Positions 24,881 through 33,491 of a stretch of DNA of 64,000 nucleotides are shown here, piece after piece; the first letter of the stretch is position 1, and each line of letters begins with the position of its first letter. A program made the position numbers and the translations under genes. The stretch is taken from the NCBI GenBank assembly GCA_937915545.1, contig CALGIJ010000030.1, forward strand, positions 58,600 through 122,599, given 5' to 3'. This DNA is from an uncultured Desulfobacterales bacterium (lineage in GTDB: Bacteria; Desulfobacterota; Desulfobulbia; Desulfobulbales; Desulfocapsaceae). A model generated the notes under the pieces. That model saw only the letters and a list, made by a program, of their open reading frames with translations. It had not been told where the DNA came from and did not search any database.

Positions 24881-27331
24881 TCAGGCCACGCCGCGCTCCC
24901 TGAGATAGGCCGAGTAGCGCTTGTCGGTTTTCATGATATGAGAGATCAGCCAGTCCTTGAGAAACTGCAGGAGCGACAGTTCCAGCTCGGCGGCGCCCTG
25001 ACGATAGGAGTTCTGGAACTCGAGCACTTTGTCGACGAGGTTGCGGTGCGCCTGGCAGTGGCTGTCGGTCTCGGGGTACCCGTGTTTTTGGAACAGTTCC
25101 TCCTCGGTCTTGAAGTGGCTGGCGGTATAGTTGACCAATTCGTCGAGGATGGTGGCCCCCTCCTGGCGCGAGCTGCCGGTGCGGCTGGCGCGGTAGAGCC
25201 GGTTGACCAGGGAGACCAATTGGCGGTGCTGCTCGTCGATGTGGCGGATATGCACCGCGAGGGAGTCGTTCCAGACGAGCAGCTCGTCGTCCACCGCCTG
25301 GCGGCTGGCCTGTTCGACCTGTTGCGCCGCACCGTGGCTGAGGGTGAAGCGGCCGGCGACTTCCTGCAACTCGCCGACCACCGTGGTCAGCATCTGGCTG
25401 CCGAGTTCGACGCGCACGCTGCACTGCCGTGAGTTGTTGGCCAGCTGCGAGACCTGGCTGATCTCCCGCGCCGCTTCGGCGGCGGCCGCCGAGCTCTGCG
25501 CGACGTTGCTGCTCACTTCGGCGATGCCCCGCGCCGCCTCGCCGATATTGTGGGAAATCTCGGCGGTGGTGGCGTTCTGCTCCTCTATGGCGCGGGAGAT
25601 GGAGGCGACGATGGCGTCGACGCTGTTGATGACCCCGGAGATCTTGCGAATCTCGGCGACGGTGTCGTCGGTGGACGATTGGATCGAGCCGATCTTGGCC
25701 TTGATCTCGCCGGTGGCGTTGGCGGTCTGACGCGCCAGCTCCTTGATCTCGTTGGCGACCACGGCGAAACCCTTGCCGGCCTCACCGGCTCGCGCCGCCT
25801 CGATGGTGGCGTTGAGGGCGAGCAGGTTGGTCTGCTCGGAGATCTCGGTGATGACTTCGGTGACCTTGGAAATTTCCCGTGCCGCCAGGCCAAGGGCGTT
25901 AACCTTGGCTGAGGAACTGTCGGCGTAGGCGACGGCCTCTCCGGTAATGCTCTTGGCCTTGTCGGTGTCACCACCGATGGCGTCCATGGCCCGGGTCAGC
26001 TCCTCCAGGGCCGCCGCCACCACCTGCACGCTGCTGGCCGCCTGATCGCTGGCCATGGCGACCACGTTCATGTTGGTGCTCATCTGCTCGGTGGCTGCGG
26101 CCACGGCGGCCGACTTGTCGGCGGACTGCTCGGCGTCCCTGGCCATCTCCACGGCGGCCTTCTGCAGATCGGCCGAGGTGTCGGCCATGCGCCGGCTCTC
26201 GGCGAGCAGGGTGCCGATGAGCTGCTGCAGGCTGGCCGCCATCTCCTGCAGGGAGTGATGCAGACTGCCCGGGATCTGGCTTTGCCCCTGTTGTCCCTCG
26301 CCGACATCGAGGTTTCCGGCGGCGATCTGCCGTGCCATGGCGGTCATCGACGAAGGCTCGCCGCCGAGGAGGCGGAGAATGGAGCGGGCATTCCACAGGA
26401 GGATGGCGAGGACCAGCCCCAGGCAGACCACCGAGCCGCCGAGGAAGGACAGGCGCACCCTGCCGTTGACCTCGCGGCTCGCCTTGCCGAGCTCTCCGCT
26501 GGCGCTCTCGGCAGCCGCTCTGGTCTGTGCTTTGATATTGTCGATCGAGGCGGCGAGGTCGCCAGCCATCGTCCGCACCTCCGCCTGGAGAATGCTGGCG
26601 ATGGCCTTCTCGTTCTGCTCGGTCAATCTGCCGAAGTGCGTGGTCAGCAGCTCTTTCTCCTTCTCGATCACCGCCAGGTCGGCGGCGAGGTAGACAAAGC
26701 CCTGGGGCTCGTACTCATCGCCGACAGGCTGGGTGACGATGAAGAAGCGCTTGTTGCCCATGGCCTCCCGGAGAAACCGCGCGGGCTCCTGGCCGGCGGA
26801 TTTCACCAGGGGGGCCAGGCTCTCGTGACTCTCGTCGATGGAGTTGGCCAGGGGCTGACGGTTGCTGTCCATGATGAAGACGAAGAGCACTCCGTCATCC
26901 TTTCTCGCGTTGGCCGCCAGGGTGGCGAGGGCCTCCTTGTCACCGGCGGCGATGGCCGCGACCGCCGATTGGGCAAGCAGTCGCGCCGAGTTTTCCGCCG
27001 CCTTCTCGTAGGTTTTGCCCATGCGGTAGACCATGGCCTCCCCGGCCTTGAAGAGCGCTTCGCGGGAGGACCCGCCGATTTCCTCGCGGGTGGAGGCGAT
27101 CATCTTCTCCATGGTTCCCGCCATCTGCGCCGAGAGCGCGGTCATGTCGGCGGAGATGCGTTCCCCGGCCCGGTGAAAGGCGGTGGCGACGAGGGTGTCG
27201 AGCTGCTGGTTGCCCCTGTTCTGGGCGTACATGAGAACACCGACGGCGGCGACAATAGCCAGGGTCATGGCCGTGGCCACCGGGACGATGAGCTTGAACC
27301 GCAATCCGGTGCGGGAGGGCTTGGCTGTCAT
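24881..27331 (-). CDS. Methyl-accepting chemotaxis protein with C-terminal bacteriohemerythrin domain
   Basis: 816 residues. A membrane helix at about 12-34 and another at about 295-317 bracket a large periplasmic sensor with a Cache-like part (DGVLFVFIMDSNRQPLANSI, NKRFFIVTQPVGDEYEPQGFVYLAADL). A HAMP-like linker leads to a methyl-accepting coiled coil with the tip EQTNLLALNATIEAARAG. Residues about 680-810 are a hemerythrin domain with the iron ligands in HIRHIDEQHRQL, HFKTEEELF, HCQAHRNLV and HIMKTD. Hemerythrin binds O2 at a di-iron site, so the receptor may read oxygen or redox state in the cytoplasm as well as an outside ligand. It points towards the ATP-grasp cluster but is on the other strand, with no evident link. 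Confidence 0.95.
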   Translation of the reverse strand: MTAKPSRTGLRFKLIVPVATAMTLAIVAAVGVLMYAQNRGNQQLDTLVATAFHRAGERISADMTALSAQMAGTMEKMIASTREEIGGSSREALFKAGEAMVYRMGKTYEKAAENSARLLAQSAVAAIAAGDKEALATLAANARKDDGVLFVFIMDSNRQPLANSIDESHESLAPLVKSAGQEPARFLREAMGNKRFFIVTQPVGDEYEPQGFVYLAADLAVIEKEKELLTTHFGRLTEQNEKAIASILQAEVRTMAGDLAASIDNIKAQTRAAAESASGELGKASREVNGRVRLSFLGGSVVCLGLVLAILLWNARSILRLLGGEPSSMTAMARQIAAGNLDVGEGQQGQSQIPGSLHHSLQEMAASLQQLIGTLLAESRRMADTSADLQKAAVEMARDAEQSADKSAAVAAATEQMSTNMNVVAMASDQAASSVQVVAAALEELTRAMDAIGGDTDKAKSITGEAVAYADSSSAKVNALGLAAREISKVTEVITEISEQTNLLALNATIEAARAGEAGKGFAVVANEIKELARQTANATGEIKAKIGSIQSSTDDTVAEIRKISGVINSVDAIVASISRAIEEQNATTAEISHNIGEAARGIAEVSSNVAQSSAAAAEAAREISQVSQLANNSRQCSVRVELGSQMLTTVVGELQEVAGRFTLSHGAAQQVEQASRQAVDDELLVWNDSLAVHIRHIDEQHRQLVSLVNRLYRASRTGSSRQEGATILDELVNYTASHFKTEEELFQKHGYPETDSHCQAHRNLVDKVLEFQNSYRQGAAELELSLLQFLKDWLISHIMKTDKRYSAYLRERGVA

Positions 27332-27595
27332 ATCCTTTCTCCGTTGCAGTAATGTGACGGGAGTACATCAATCGCACAAAGGCTATCACAACCTCCGCGA
27401 AAAGGATAGGGAGCGAGCTAAAAAAGAGGGTCGGTGCTTCCTCTGAGGTGCTGCGAGGGGGGCGTGGCGGGGGAGGGGATGGTCATTGCCGGTGTGACGA
27501 TTCCCCTTGCCCTTGGCGGGAGGTTCGTGCTACCTTCCCGTAAAAATGGTTGAAGTTTCAGACATTCGGCAAATACTCATACGTTCTTGCAGGCG

Positions 27596-28381
27596 ATGCA
27601 CCAGATCCCTTACAGCGCTCACCTCTACCGGACGCCACCCCGCCGCCGGTCCCTTTTCGCCCGCGTCTTCCCGTCGCTGGTTTTTTATATCCGCCTCATC
27701 CTTATCGTATGGCGTGCCGGGAGGCGCGCCCGCCGGGGGCAATACAGCGACCAGAACTGGGTGGAGAGCAGCCTCGAGGTGCTCGGCAGTCTCGAGCGGT
27801 CCGGGGTGACGGTGGAGATCTCCGGGGTGGAAAATCTGGAGAGGCTGCCCGGGCCGGTGGTTTTCATCGGCAACCACATGAGCATGATGGAGACCATGGT
27901 GTTGCCGGCGGTCATTCAGCCGGTGGTGCCGGTCACCTATGTCATCAAGCAGAGTCTCCTCGAATACCCGGTATTCAAGTATGTCATGCGCTCGCGCAAC
28001 CCCATCGCGGTGACCCGCAGCAACCCGCGCCAGGACCTCAAGACCGTTCTCGAAGATGGCGGCGCCAGGCTGCGCGACGGTATCTCGGTGATCGTCTTCC
28101 CGCAAACGACCCGCGCGCAGATCTTCGAGCGGGGGCAGATGAGTTCCATCGGCATCAAGCTCGCCAAGAAGGCCGGGGTGCCGGTGGTGCCCATCGCCCT
28201 GAAAACCGACTGCTGGAATAACGGATCGCTGATAAAGGACTGCGGTCGGCTCGATACGACGAAGACCGCCTATTTCAGGATCGGGCCGGTCATGACCATT
28301 GCCGGCAAGGGAGAAGATGAGCAGGAGGCCGTTTGCGACTTCATCGAGCAGGCCCTGCGGGAGTGGACGACAAAAGGGTGA
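27596..28381 (+). CDS. Lysophospholipid acyltransferase family protein (PlsC-like)
   Basis: About 261 residues from the ATG at 27596; a TTG three codons earlier is an alternative and neither has a clear ribosome site. A hydrophobic N-terminal helix (FARVFPSLVFYIRLILIVW) anchors it to the inner membrane. The acyltransferase block I reads IGNHMSMMET, keeping the His but with Glu where most members have Asp (H-x4-D), and block III reads VFPQTTRAQIF rather than FPEGTR. PVVPIAL is the block IV match. These changes resemble a deltaproteobacterial subfamily, so acyl transfer to lysophosphatidate or another acceptor is likely but not certain. It stands alone, ended by a strong hairpin. Confidence 0.8.
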   Translation: MHQIPYSAHLYRTPPRRRSLFARVFPSLVFYIRLILIVWRAGRRARRGQYSDQNWVESSLEVLGSLERSGVTVEISGVENLERLPGPVVFIGNHMSMMETMVLPAVIQPVVPVTYVIKQSLLEYPVFKYVMRSRNPIAVTRSNPRQDLKTVLEDGGARLRDGISVIVFPQTTRAQIFERGQMSSIGIKLAKKAGVPVVPIALKTDCWNNGSLIKDCGRLDTTKTAYFRIGPVMTIAGKGEDEQEAVCDFIEQALREWTTKG

Positions 28382-28384
28382 AAC

Positions 28385-28415
28385 GAGGGGCCGCACCGGC
28401 AAGGAGCGGCCCCTC
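28385..28415. terminator. Bidirectional terminator hairpin
   Basis: GAGGGGCCGC and GCGGCCCCTC form a perfect 10-bp stem with an 11-base loop between two converging genes, directly abutting the stop codon of each. There is no long T-run, only TT in the plus direction. Confidence 0.65.
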
Positions 28416-28416
28416 T

Positions 28417-28785
28417 TCAGTCTTCGTCGTCCTCGAGGAATTCGTCTTCTTCGGGTTCGATATCGTCGAGTTCCTCGTCTTCTTCGCCGTCGAGTTCTTC
28501 ATCTTCGCTTTCGCGCTCACCATCGAGGAACTCGTCGTCTTCGAAATCACCCTCTTCGTCATCGAGGGCCCCCTGTTGGCGGACAGCCTTGGGAATCTTG
28601 GATTCCGGCAGGATCATCTCGGTGATCTTGGCGATTTCATCGTCCACGTCAGGATCCCGTTGGCAAAGGTCGCACCCCTCGACATGCTGGTGCATAAAAG
28701 TGACCATCCGCGCCGGGGCCATGGTTTCATCGCGAACGCTGAGGTACCACGACTTGATCAATTTGACTAGTCTTTCACACTGCAT
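28417..28785 (-). CDS. Small acidic protein with an H-x3-C-x2-C motif
   Basis: 122 residues from the ATG at 28785 (MQCERLVKLIKSWYLSVRDE); the frame is open 47 codons further upstream, but that part does not look coded. The N-terminal half is helical and includes MHQHVEGCDLCQRD, an H-x3-C-x2-C arrangement like the zinc site of ZAS-type anti-sigma factors. A short block ITEMILPESKIPKAVRQQ follows, and the last 45 residues are almost only Asp and Glu. I recall similar proteins annotated as hypothetical in deltaproteobacteria. A zinc-binding regulatory role is conjecture. The ribosome site is poor. Confidence 0.65.
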   Translation of the reverse strand: MQCERLVKLIKSWYLSVRDETMAPARMVTFMHQHVEGCDLCQRDPDVDDEIAKITEMILPESKIPKAVRQQGALDDEEGDFEDDEFLDGERESEDEELDGEEDEELDDIEPEEDEFLEDDED

Positions 28786-28934
28786 GAGGGCTATTGGGCT
28801 CGATTCGGTGTAATTGCTTGAGTTTTCCGTGCAGAGAGGTTCACCTGCCAACGTAGGAACAGCCCAATATAATAAAAAGTTGTTTTCAAGGTCAACAATA
28901 ATTAGTATAGTGAGCGTCTTTTGCAAAGCGTAAT

Positions 28935-29032
28935 GGAAGTGGATAGGGCACTGGTGGCTCTCCCGGACTTCAAATCCGGTGTGGCGGGTTAATAGCCCGT
29001 CAGGTGGGTTCGATTCCCATGCACTTCCGCCA
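28935..29032 (+). tRNA. selC: tRNA-Sec (anticodon TCA)
   Basis: 98 bases including CCA. The acceptor arm GGAAGTGG...GCACTTCC, the anticodon arm CCGGA CTTCAAA TCCGG with anticodon TCA, the long variable arm (GTGGCGGGTTAATAGCCCGTC) and the T-arm GTGGGTTCGATTCCCAT are those of selenocysteine tRNA; the discriminator is G. It means the organism reads some UGA codons as selenocysteine. selA, selB and selD are not in the window. Confidence 0.95.
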
Positions 29033-29240
29033 TCTTGTCAAGTAGTTAGCTGGAGGTCTCCAGCGCCCTCCCCGTTCCTCGCTGCACCCTCTCTCCTCAT
29101 CTCTTCTCCTGTGTCTTTGCTGGAGGAGAAACCACCATGTTGCAGATAGCTCTTTTACGGAGAGCTGCAGGCAGCCTGCGAGTACAAGGCAAAGCCTTGC
29201 CGCGCAAGAGACTGCACAGTAACATCCCAAACACTTCTCT

Positions 29241-29460
29241 TCTACCGTTTACCACGATACTCTCCACTGGAGTGGCCATTTCGAGCGGTTCAACCCTTGT
29301 TTCGGCAAGAGATTCGGTGACCAGGCCTATTCCTTTAAAGAGCTGGCGGCAGAGATCGGACTGGCCTTTCTTGGCGCAGGCACCGCCATCCCCTTCGAAA
29401 AAATGCCTCATCCCAAGCATATCAAGTTCTGGCTCGAGGTCTTGAAAAACGATCTCGCCG
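29241..29460 (+). pseudogene. ArdC-like antirestriction/zincin fragment
   Basis: One frame reads YHDTLHWSGHFERFN, then GKRFGDQAYSFKELAAEIGL, and KHIKFWLEVLKND. This matches the C-terminal zincin-like metallopeptidase domain of ArdC-type (DUF1738-containing) plasmid and phage antirestriction proteins, where HExxHWxGHxxR, FGxxAYxxEELVAELG and IxxWLxVLK are usual. Here the metal motif is HDTLH (Glu to Asp) and the frame loses similarity after about 29460. There is no N-terminal DNA-binding domain, so it is a remnant of a mobile element next to tRNA-Sec. Confidence 0.55.
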
Positions 29461-29937
29461 GCCACGGCTGTCAGGCCGGTGCGACGCCGATCTTTATCGG
29501 CTTCGAGACCCTCCAGGGTGGCAGCGGGTGCTATACCTACAACATCTTTGGCCAGCAAACGGTCAACCTCCTCGCCGTGGAGCGGTTTCGAGCGCATCCC
29601 CGCCCAAGGCGTGGCGGTGCAGCGGGTTGTGGCCATCGGGCATCGCCCCGGCACCTTCCTGCTAGTCGCTCGTCCGGGCAGATGACCCGTGCCGCGGCAG
29701 ATGTGGTCGGAAAGGCCTTACGGGGAGGGGAAAGCTATGCTACAACGACCTGGAGTTGTAGGAAAAATTCGATAATATCCCCCTGTTGCGGGGGCGTGGG
29801 GGCATCCTGCGCGGCCCTTGCGGCGCGAAATGACCTCAGGGTCATCAAACCTATCACCAGGGGGATTCCAGTGCGCAAAACCACCCGGAAATCCGGCAAA
29901 ACCTCACCATCACCAGGAAAGTCAGGAGGAAGTTTGA

Positions 29938-30300
29938 CAATGCATCGACGAGGACTGTCCGTTTCTTGGCAGTGAGGGCGAGGGCAAGGCCTCGTTCACC
30001 GAGCGGGTCAAGCGGTACCTGCGCGAGCTGCACCAGATGGAGGTGGTCACCAAGCCGCTGTGCAAGACCCTGAAGGAAAAATACATGTTCGCGCCGCTCA
30101 ACATGCAGGTGCGCGAGGCGGACACGGTCAAGAACATCTCAGGGGCCTTCGTCATCCACGAGCAGCGGCTCAACAATATGTCGGATAGCGACTTCCTCGA
30201 GCTGCGCCATCAGAACTTCCTGCCGGCCATCTTCAACCACCTGGCATCGTTGGGGCAGATTGAGCGTCTGGCGCAGATGCGTCAGCGGCGCCTCCAGTAA
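29938..30300 (+). pseudogene. SapC-family C-terminal fragment
   Basis: The frame from 29938 (preceded by an in-frame TGA at 29935) reads CIDEDCPFLGSEGEGKASF, then KEKYMFAPLNMQVREADTV, SGAFVIHEQRLNNMSDSDFL and ELRHQNFLPAIFNHLASLGQ. This is the conserved C-terminal half of SapC-family proteins, found in S-layer and peptide-uptake contexts with unclear function. About half of the expected protein is missing at the N-terminus and no start with a ribosome site precedes it, although an ATG at 30037 could give 87 residues. Probably a decayed gene. Confidence 0.6.
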
Positions 30301-30428
30301 TCATCTTCCCTGCCATGGCAGGCCTGCGTGTCCTTTACCGGCACAGGCTTGCCCAGCAGGGAGCCCCTCGCGTTGTTCAACAAGGACTCACGGCGCCTTT
30401 TGCGGGATGGTGACCGAAATTGGAAGCC

Positions 30429-31904
30429 TTACAGGGCTCCCAGGGATTCCTCCCGGACGATGCGCAGTTTTGCACCGCTTTTTTGTAGGTGCAGCACCTT
30501 TTTGACGTGGTCATCGAAGCTGTCGCTGCTATAGCGCTGCTCCAATTCGACCCGCCACTTGCCGCCCTCCTGCGCGAGTATGCGCAGCTTGTCGAGCCTG
30601 ACTTCGATGAACTTGGCCTTGCCGAGACGCTCGCGGCGCTCGGCCTGCCAGGTGTTGCGGCTCTTTCCTCCTGAAGGAACGAAGGAGGAAGCGTAACAGT
30701 CAAGATAGGCGGCGATGTCCTTGGCCGACCACTTTCTGGCCCAGTTGTGGAGAAAATTTTCGATCTGCCTGGTCGTGGCGGTGCCCGGCAGTGCAGATTC
30801 CCTGGCTTTTCCGGCAGCGGGTGTGACCCCCTCGGCCGGCGGCAAGGGGGGTGTGGCACGTTCCGTCGTCGGGGCTGGTGGCGTGAGATGGGTTTTCGCC
30901 AGGTTTGGTTCCACTTGGGACGCGATGGGCGGCATGGGCGAAGTTACGGGCGAGGCAGCCGGTTGCGGCGTACTGGCCGCAGTGGCAACGATGAGCGGTG
31001 TAGCCGGGGCCGGGGTGCTGCTTTCGAGGTCGACCGCGTTGTCGATGGCGTCGAGAAGGAGGATCGCCGAGGCGATCCTGTCATGCTCCGCAGCCAACTC
31101 GGTGAGGGTCCTGGCCGGACCAGCCGAAGCTTCCGGGCTGTCGAGCAAACGTCGTTTTTCCCGTGATTCCTCCTCGGCGATAAGGGCGACGAAGTCTCCG
31201 GTGACGTCGACCTTCAATTCCAGCAGTTCGAAAATCTCCCTGGCGGTCTGCAGGTCGCGCCAGGCGTCAAGGGTCTTTTCCTCCCCGTCCTTGAAACGTG
31301 AGGTCAGCGCCTGTGTCTGCTCGCTCTGCTCGAGGCGATAGGCGGTCTGGTCGTATGCGGCGGCGAAGCGGTTGAAGGCGGTGGTTATCTCCTGGCGGAG
31401 TTGGACGCTGCGATTGACTCCTTGGGCGAGTTGGGTCTTCACTCGTTCCGCCCTCTGCCGGTAGCTGTTCAGCTTGTGAAGATATTCGCTGGCGTTGCCG
31501 CCGCTTTTCTGCCGGGAGACGATGCTTCTGCGGGAGAGATGGGCGGCCTGCTCCTTCAAGAGATAGGCCTCGGTAAGGAGGTTGAGCAACTGCTCCCTGG
31601 CGCCTTCAAAGCTCGCACTGGCGTTGTCGAGCTTGATAGCGTCGGTGGTGCCGAGCGACGAATCCTGCCGATAGTCGACTACCGAGAGTCCTACCGAGAG
31701 TCGCCCCTTGTCGGGCGATTGCAGAGGACGATCGGCGTCAGTCTCGACCAGGGCCCGCAGTCCGTGACCTTCGACGATCCCTGGCACCGCTACCTGGTCG
31801 GTCAGGGTGGCGGCCATGCTCACAATGCCGCAGAGGGGAAAGATGACGAGATTGACGACCGGCATGACGGTGAGTACTGCCAGGCTGACGAGCTTTCTCT
31901 TCAT
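30429..31904 (-). CDS. Secreted protein with coiled coil and C-terminal NTF2-like (Cds6-type) domain
   Basis: 491 residues. An N-terminal hydrophobic stretch (KLVSLAVLTVMPVVNLVIFP, then cleavage near VSMAA) is a signal peptide or anchor. Residues about 80-250 are charged and helical, likely coiled coil. A Pro/Ala/Thr-rich linker (about 290-370) follows. The last 115 residues (IENFLHNWARKWSAKDIAAY, LDCYASSFVPSGGKSRNTW) resemble the NTF2-like domain found at the end of Cds6-type L,D-transpeptidases and other envelope proteins of proteobacteria. No catalytic motif is seen. An envelope role is inferred. GAGG lies 8 bases before the ATG. It is downstream of glyQ, where glyS would be expected. Confidence 0.75.
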   Translation of the reverse strand: MKRKLVSLAVLTVMPVVNLVIFPLCGIVSMAATLTDQVAVPGIVEGHGLRALVETDADRPLQSPDKGRLSVGLSVVDYRQDSSLGTTDAIKLDNASASFEGAREQLLNLLTEAYLLKEQAAHLSRRSIVSRQKSGGNASEYLHKLNSYRQRAERVKTQLAQGVNRSVQLRQEITTAFNRFAAAYDQTAYRLEQSEQTQALTSRFKDGEEKTLDAWRDLQTAREIFELLELKVDVTGDFVALIAEEESREKRRLLDSPEASAGPARTLTELAAEHDRIASAILLLDAIDNAVDLESSTPAPATPLIVATAASTPQPAASPVTSPMPPIASQVEPNLAKTHLTPPAPTTERATPPLPPAEGVTPAAGKARESALPGTATTRQIENFLHNWARKWSAKDIAAYLDCYASSFVPSGGKSRNTWQAERRERLGKAKFIEVRLDKLRILAQEGGKWRVELEQRYSSDSFDDHVKKVLHLQKSGAKLRIVREESLGAL

Positions 31905-32261
31905 AAGGAGGACCTCTGCGAAAGGTGGTAAGCCTGTGGCGACCTTTCCCGAAACATAAGCTGCCGGCAGTGGCTGATCGGGGGGCGTCGCGATCTCTCA
32001 AGGGGCTGGCAGAGCGCGGGCATACCTCAGGAACCATGCTTCCTCCGGGGCGAGCTTTCCTCCTCCTCGCGGAACTCCTGAGAAGACATGCCGGATTCCT
32101 GTTATGGTGCATGTCCATGAGGTGGATGCTACCGCCGGGTTCCGGTCTTGTGCTGAACTCCTTGACTCGTTGAGCCTTCAGGAAAATGTCAGGGGTGGAG
32201 GCCACGGCAGCCACGCCCATGTCCGTCGTGGTGCCTCCTGCTCCGGTTTTTCCACCAATGG
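31905..32261. other. Intergenic region downstream of glyQ
   Basis: No gene seen on either strand. glyS is not here, although it is directly downstream of glyQ in most bacteria with the two-subunit enzyme. Confidence 0.5.
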
Positions 32262-33134
32262 CTACGCTTTCTTGATCAGGGGGTGTCCCATCTCCTGGCG
32301 CTGCTCGACATAGGCTTCGGCCACTTTCCTGGCGATATTGCGGATACGGCCAATATAGCGGGTCCGCTCATTGACGCTGATTGCCTTGCGGGCATCGAGA
32401 AGGTTGAAGGTATGGGAACACTTGAGGCAGTAGTCATAGGCCGGCAGGATGAGCTTTTTCGCCACCAGACGCAGGGCCTCCTCCTCGTAGACGTCGAAGA
32501 AGACGAGAAGTCGCTCGACGTTGGCCTCTTCGAAGTTGAAGGTGGAAAACTCCACCTCGGCCTGATGGAAGATCTCGCCGTAGGTGACCTGGTCGTTCCA
32601 GGTGATGTCGTAGACGCTTTCCACCCCCTGCAGGTACATGGCGATGCGCTCCAGTCCGTAGGTAATCTCCACCGTGGTCGGGAAGAGCTCGATGGAGCCG
32701 GCATGCTGGAAATAAGTGAACTGGGTGATCTCCATGCCATCCAGCCACACCTCCCAGCCGAGTCCGGAGGCGCCCAGGGTGGGCGATTCCCAGTCATCCT
32801 CGACGAAGCGGATATCGTGGTCGAGGAGGTTGAGGCCGAAGCGTTCGAGGCTGCCGAGGTAGAGCTGCTGCACGTCGAGGGGAGATGGCTTGATGACCAC
32901 CTGGTACTGGTAGTAGTGCTGCAGACGGTTGGGGTTGTCGCCGTATCTGCCATCCGTGGGGCGACGGGAGGGTTGTGGATAGGCGGCTTTCCACGGCTCC
33001 GGGCCGAGGGCGCGGAGCAGAGTGGCGGGGTGGAAGGTGCCGGCGCCGACTTCCATATCGTACGGCTGCTGAAGGACGCAGCCTTGCTCCGCCCAGTAGC
33101 GATTGAGTTCCAGGATGATGTTTTGGAAATGCAT
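32262..33134 (-). CDS. glyQ: Glycyl-tRNA synthetase alpha subunit
   Basis: 290 residues, the usual length for the alpha subunit of the alpha2-beta2 enzyme. MHFQNIILELNRYWAEQGC, QPYDMEVGAGTFHPATLLRA, GDNPNRLQHYYQYQVV, ASGLGWEVWLDGMEITQFTY and ELFPTTVEITYGLERIAMYL are highly conserved class II aminoacyl-tRNA synthetase sequences that bind ATP and glycine. It charges tRNA-Gly together with GlyS. The C-terminal DARKAISVNERTRYIGRIR is also standard. The beta subunit gene is not adjacent on either side. Divergent from the CoA-binding protein gene. Confidence 0.97.
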   Translation of the reverse strand: MHFQNIILELNRYWAEQGCVLQQPYDMEVGAGTFHPATLLRALGPEPWKAAYPQPSRRPTDGRYGDNPNRLQHYYQYQVVIKPSPLDVQQLYLGSLERFGLNLLDHDIRFVEDDWESPTLGASGLGWEVWLDGMEITQFTYFQHAGSIELFPTTVEITYGLERIAMYLQGVESVYDITWNDQVTYGEIFHQAEVEFSTFNFEEANVERLLVFFDVYEEEALRLVAKKLILPAYDYCLKCSHTFNLLDARKAISVNERTRYIGRIRNIARKVAEAYVEQRQEMGHPLIKKA

Positions 33135-33491
33135 GAAAAAGCCTCGTAGTTGTGCACATGGCAGGGGACGCCGGTGGGCTGCCCGGCAGGGGCGATCACC
33201 GCGGCGATGACGACTCTTGAGGGAAAATTAGTACCTTACTCCGGAATACTTGTCAGAAAAAACAAGAAAATTCTTCCAAAGACACTGCGGTAATGAAACC
33301 GCCACCAAGGTACTTATCCCCGGTGGGGATTACGGCTCCTGTATTACGGGCGGCAGCCCGCCTTAGTATATAATTGTTATCTTGACTTTTGTCCATCGCA
33401 TCGTCATTGTGTCGACTCCGGCCGGGCGGAAAGTAGAGGCGCCTGAAGCCGCGGACAACACTGCAAACCGACTCTACAGGGAGAACAGCCG
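33135..33491. other. Divergent promoter region
   Basis: Holds the promoters of glyQ (minus) and the CoA-binding protein gene (plus). Two small hairpins lie near the centre: ATCCCC-GGT-GGGGAT at 33316-33330 and CGGGC-GGCA-GCCCG at 33347-33360. A TATAAT at 33369-33374 is a possible -10 box on the plus strand, but no good -35 sits at the right distance. Confidence 0.4.

Noticed and set aside
29920..29960. In-frame TGA before the SapC fragment, considered as a selenocysteine codon because selC is 0.9 kb away
   Set aside because: There is no start signal or protein-like sequence upstream and no SECIS-like hairpin is evident. Decay is a simpler explanation.
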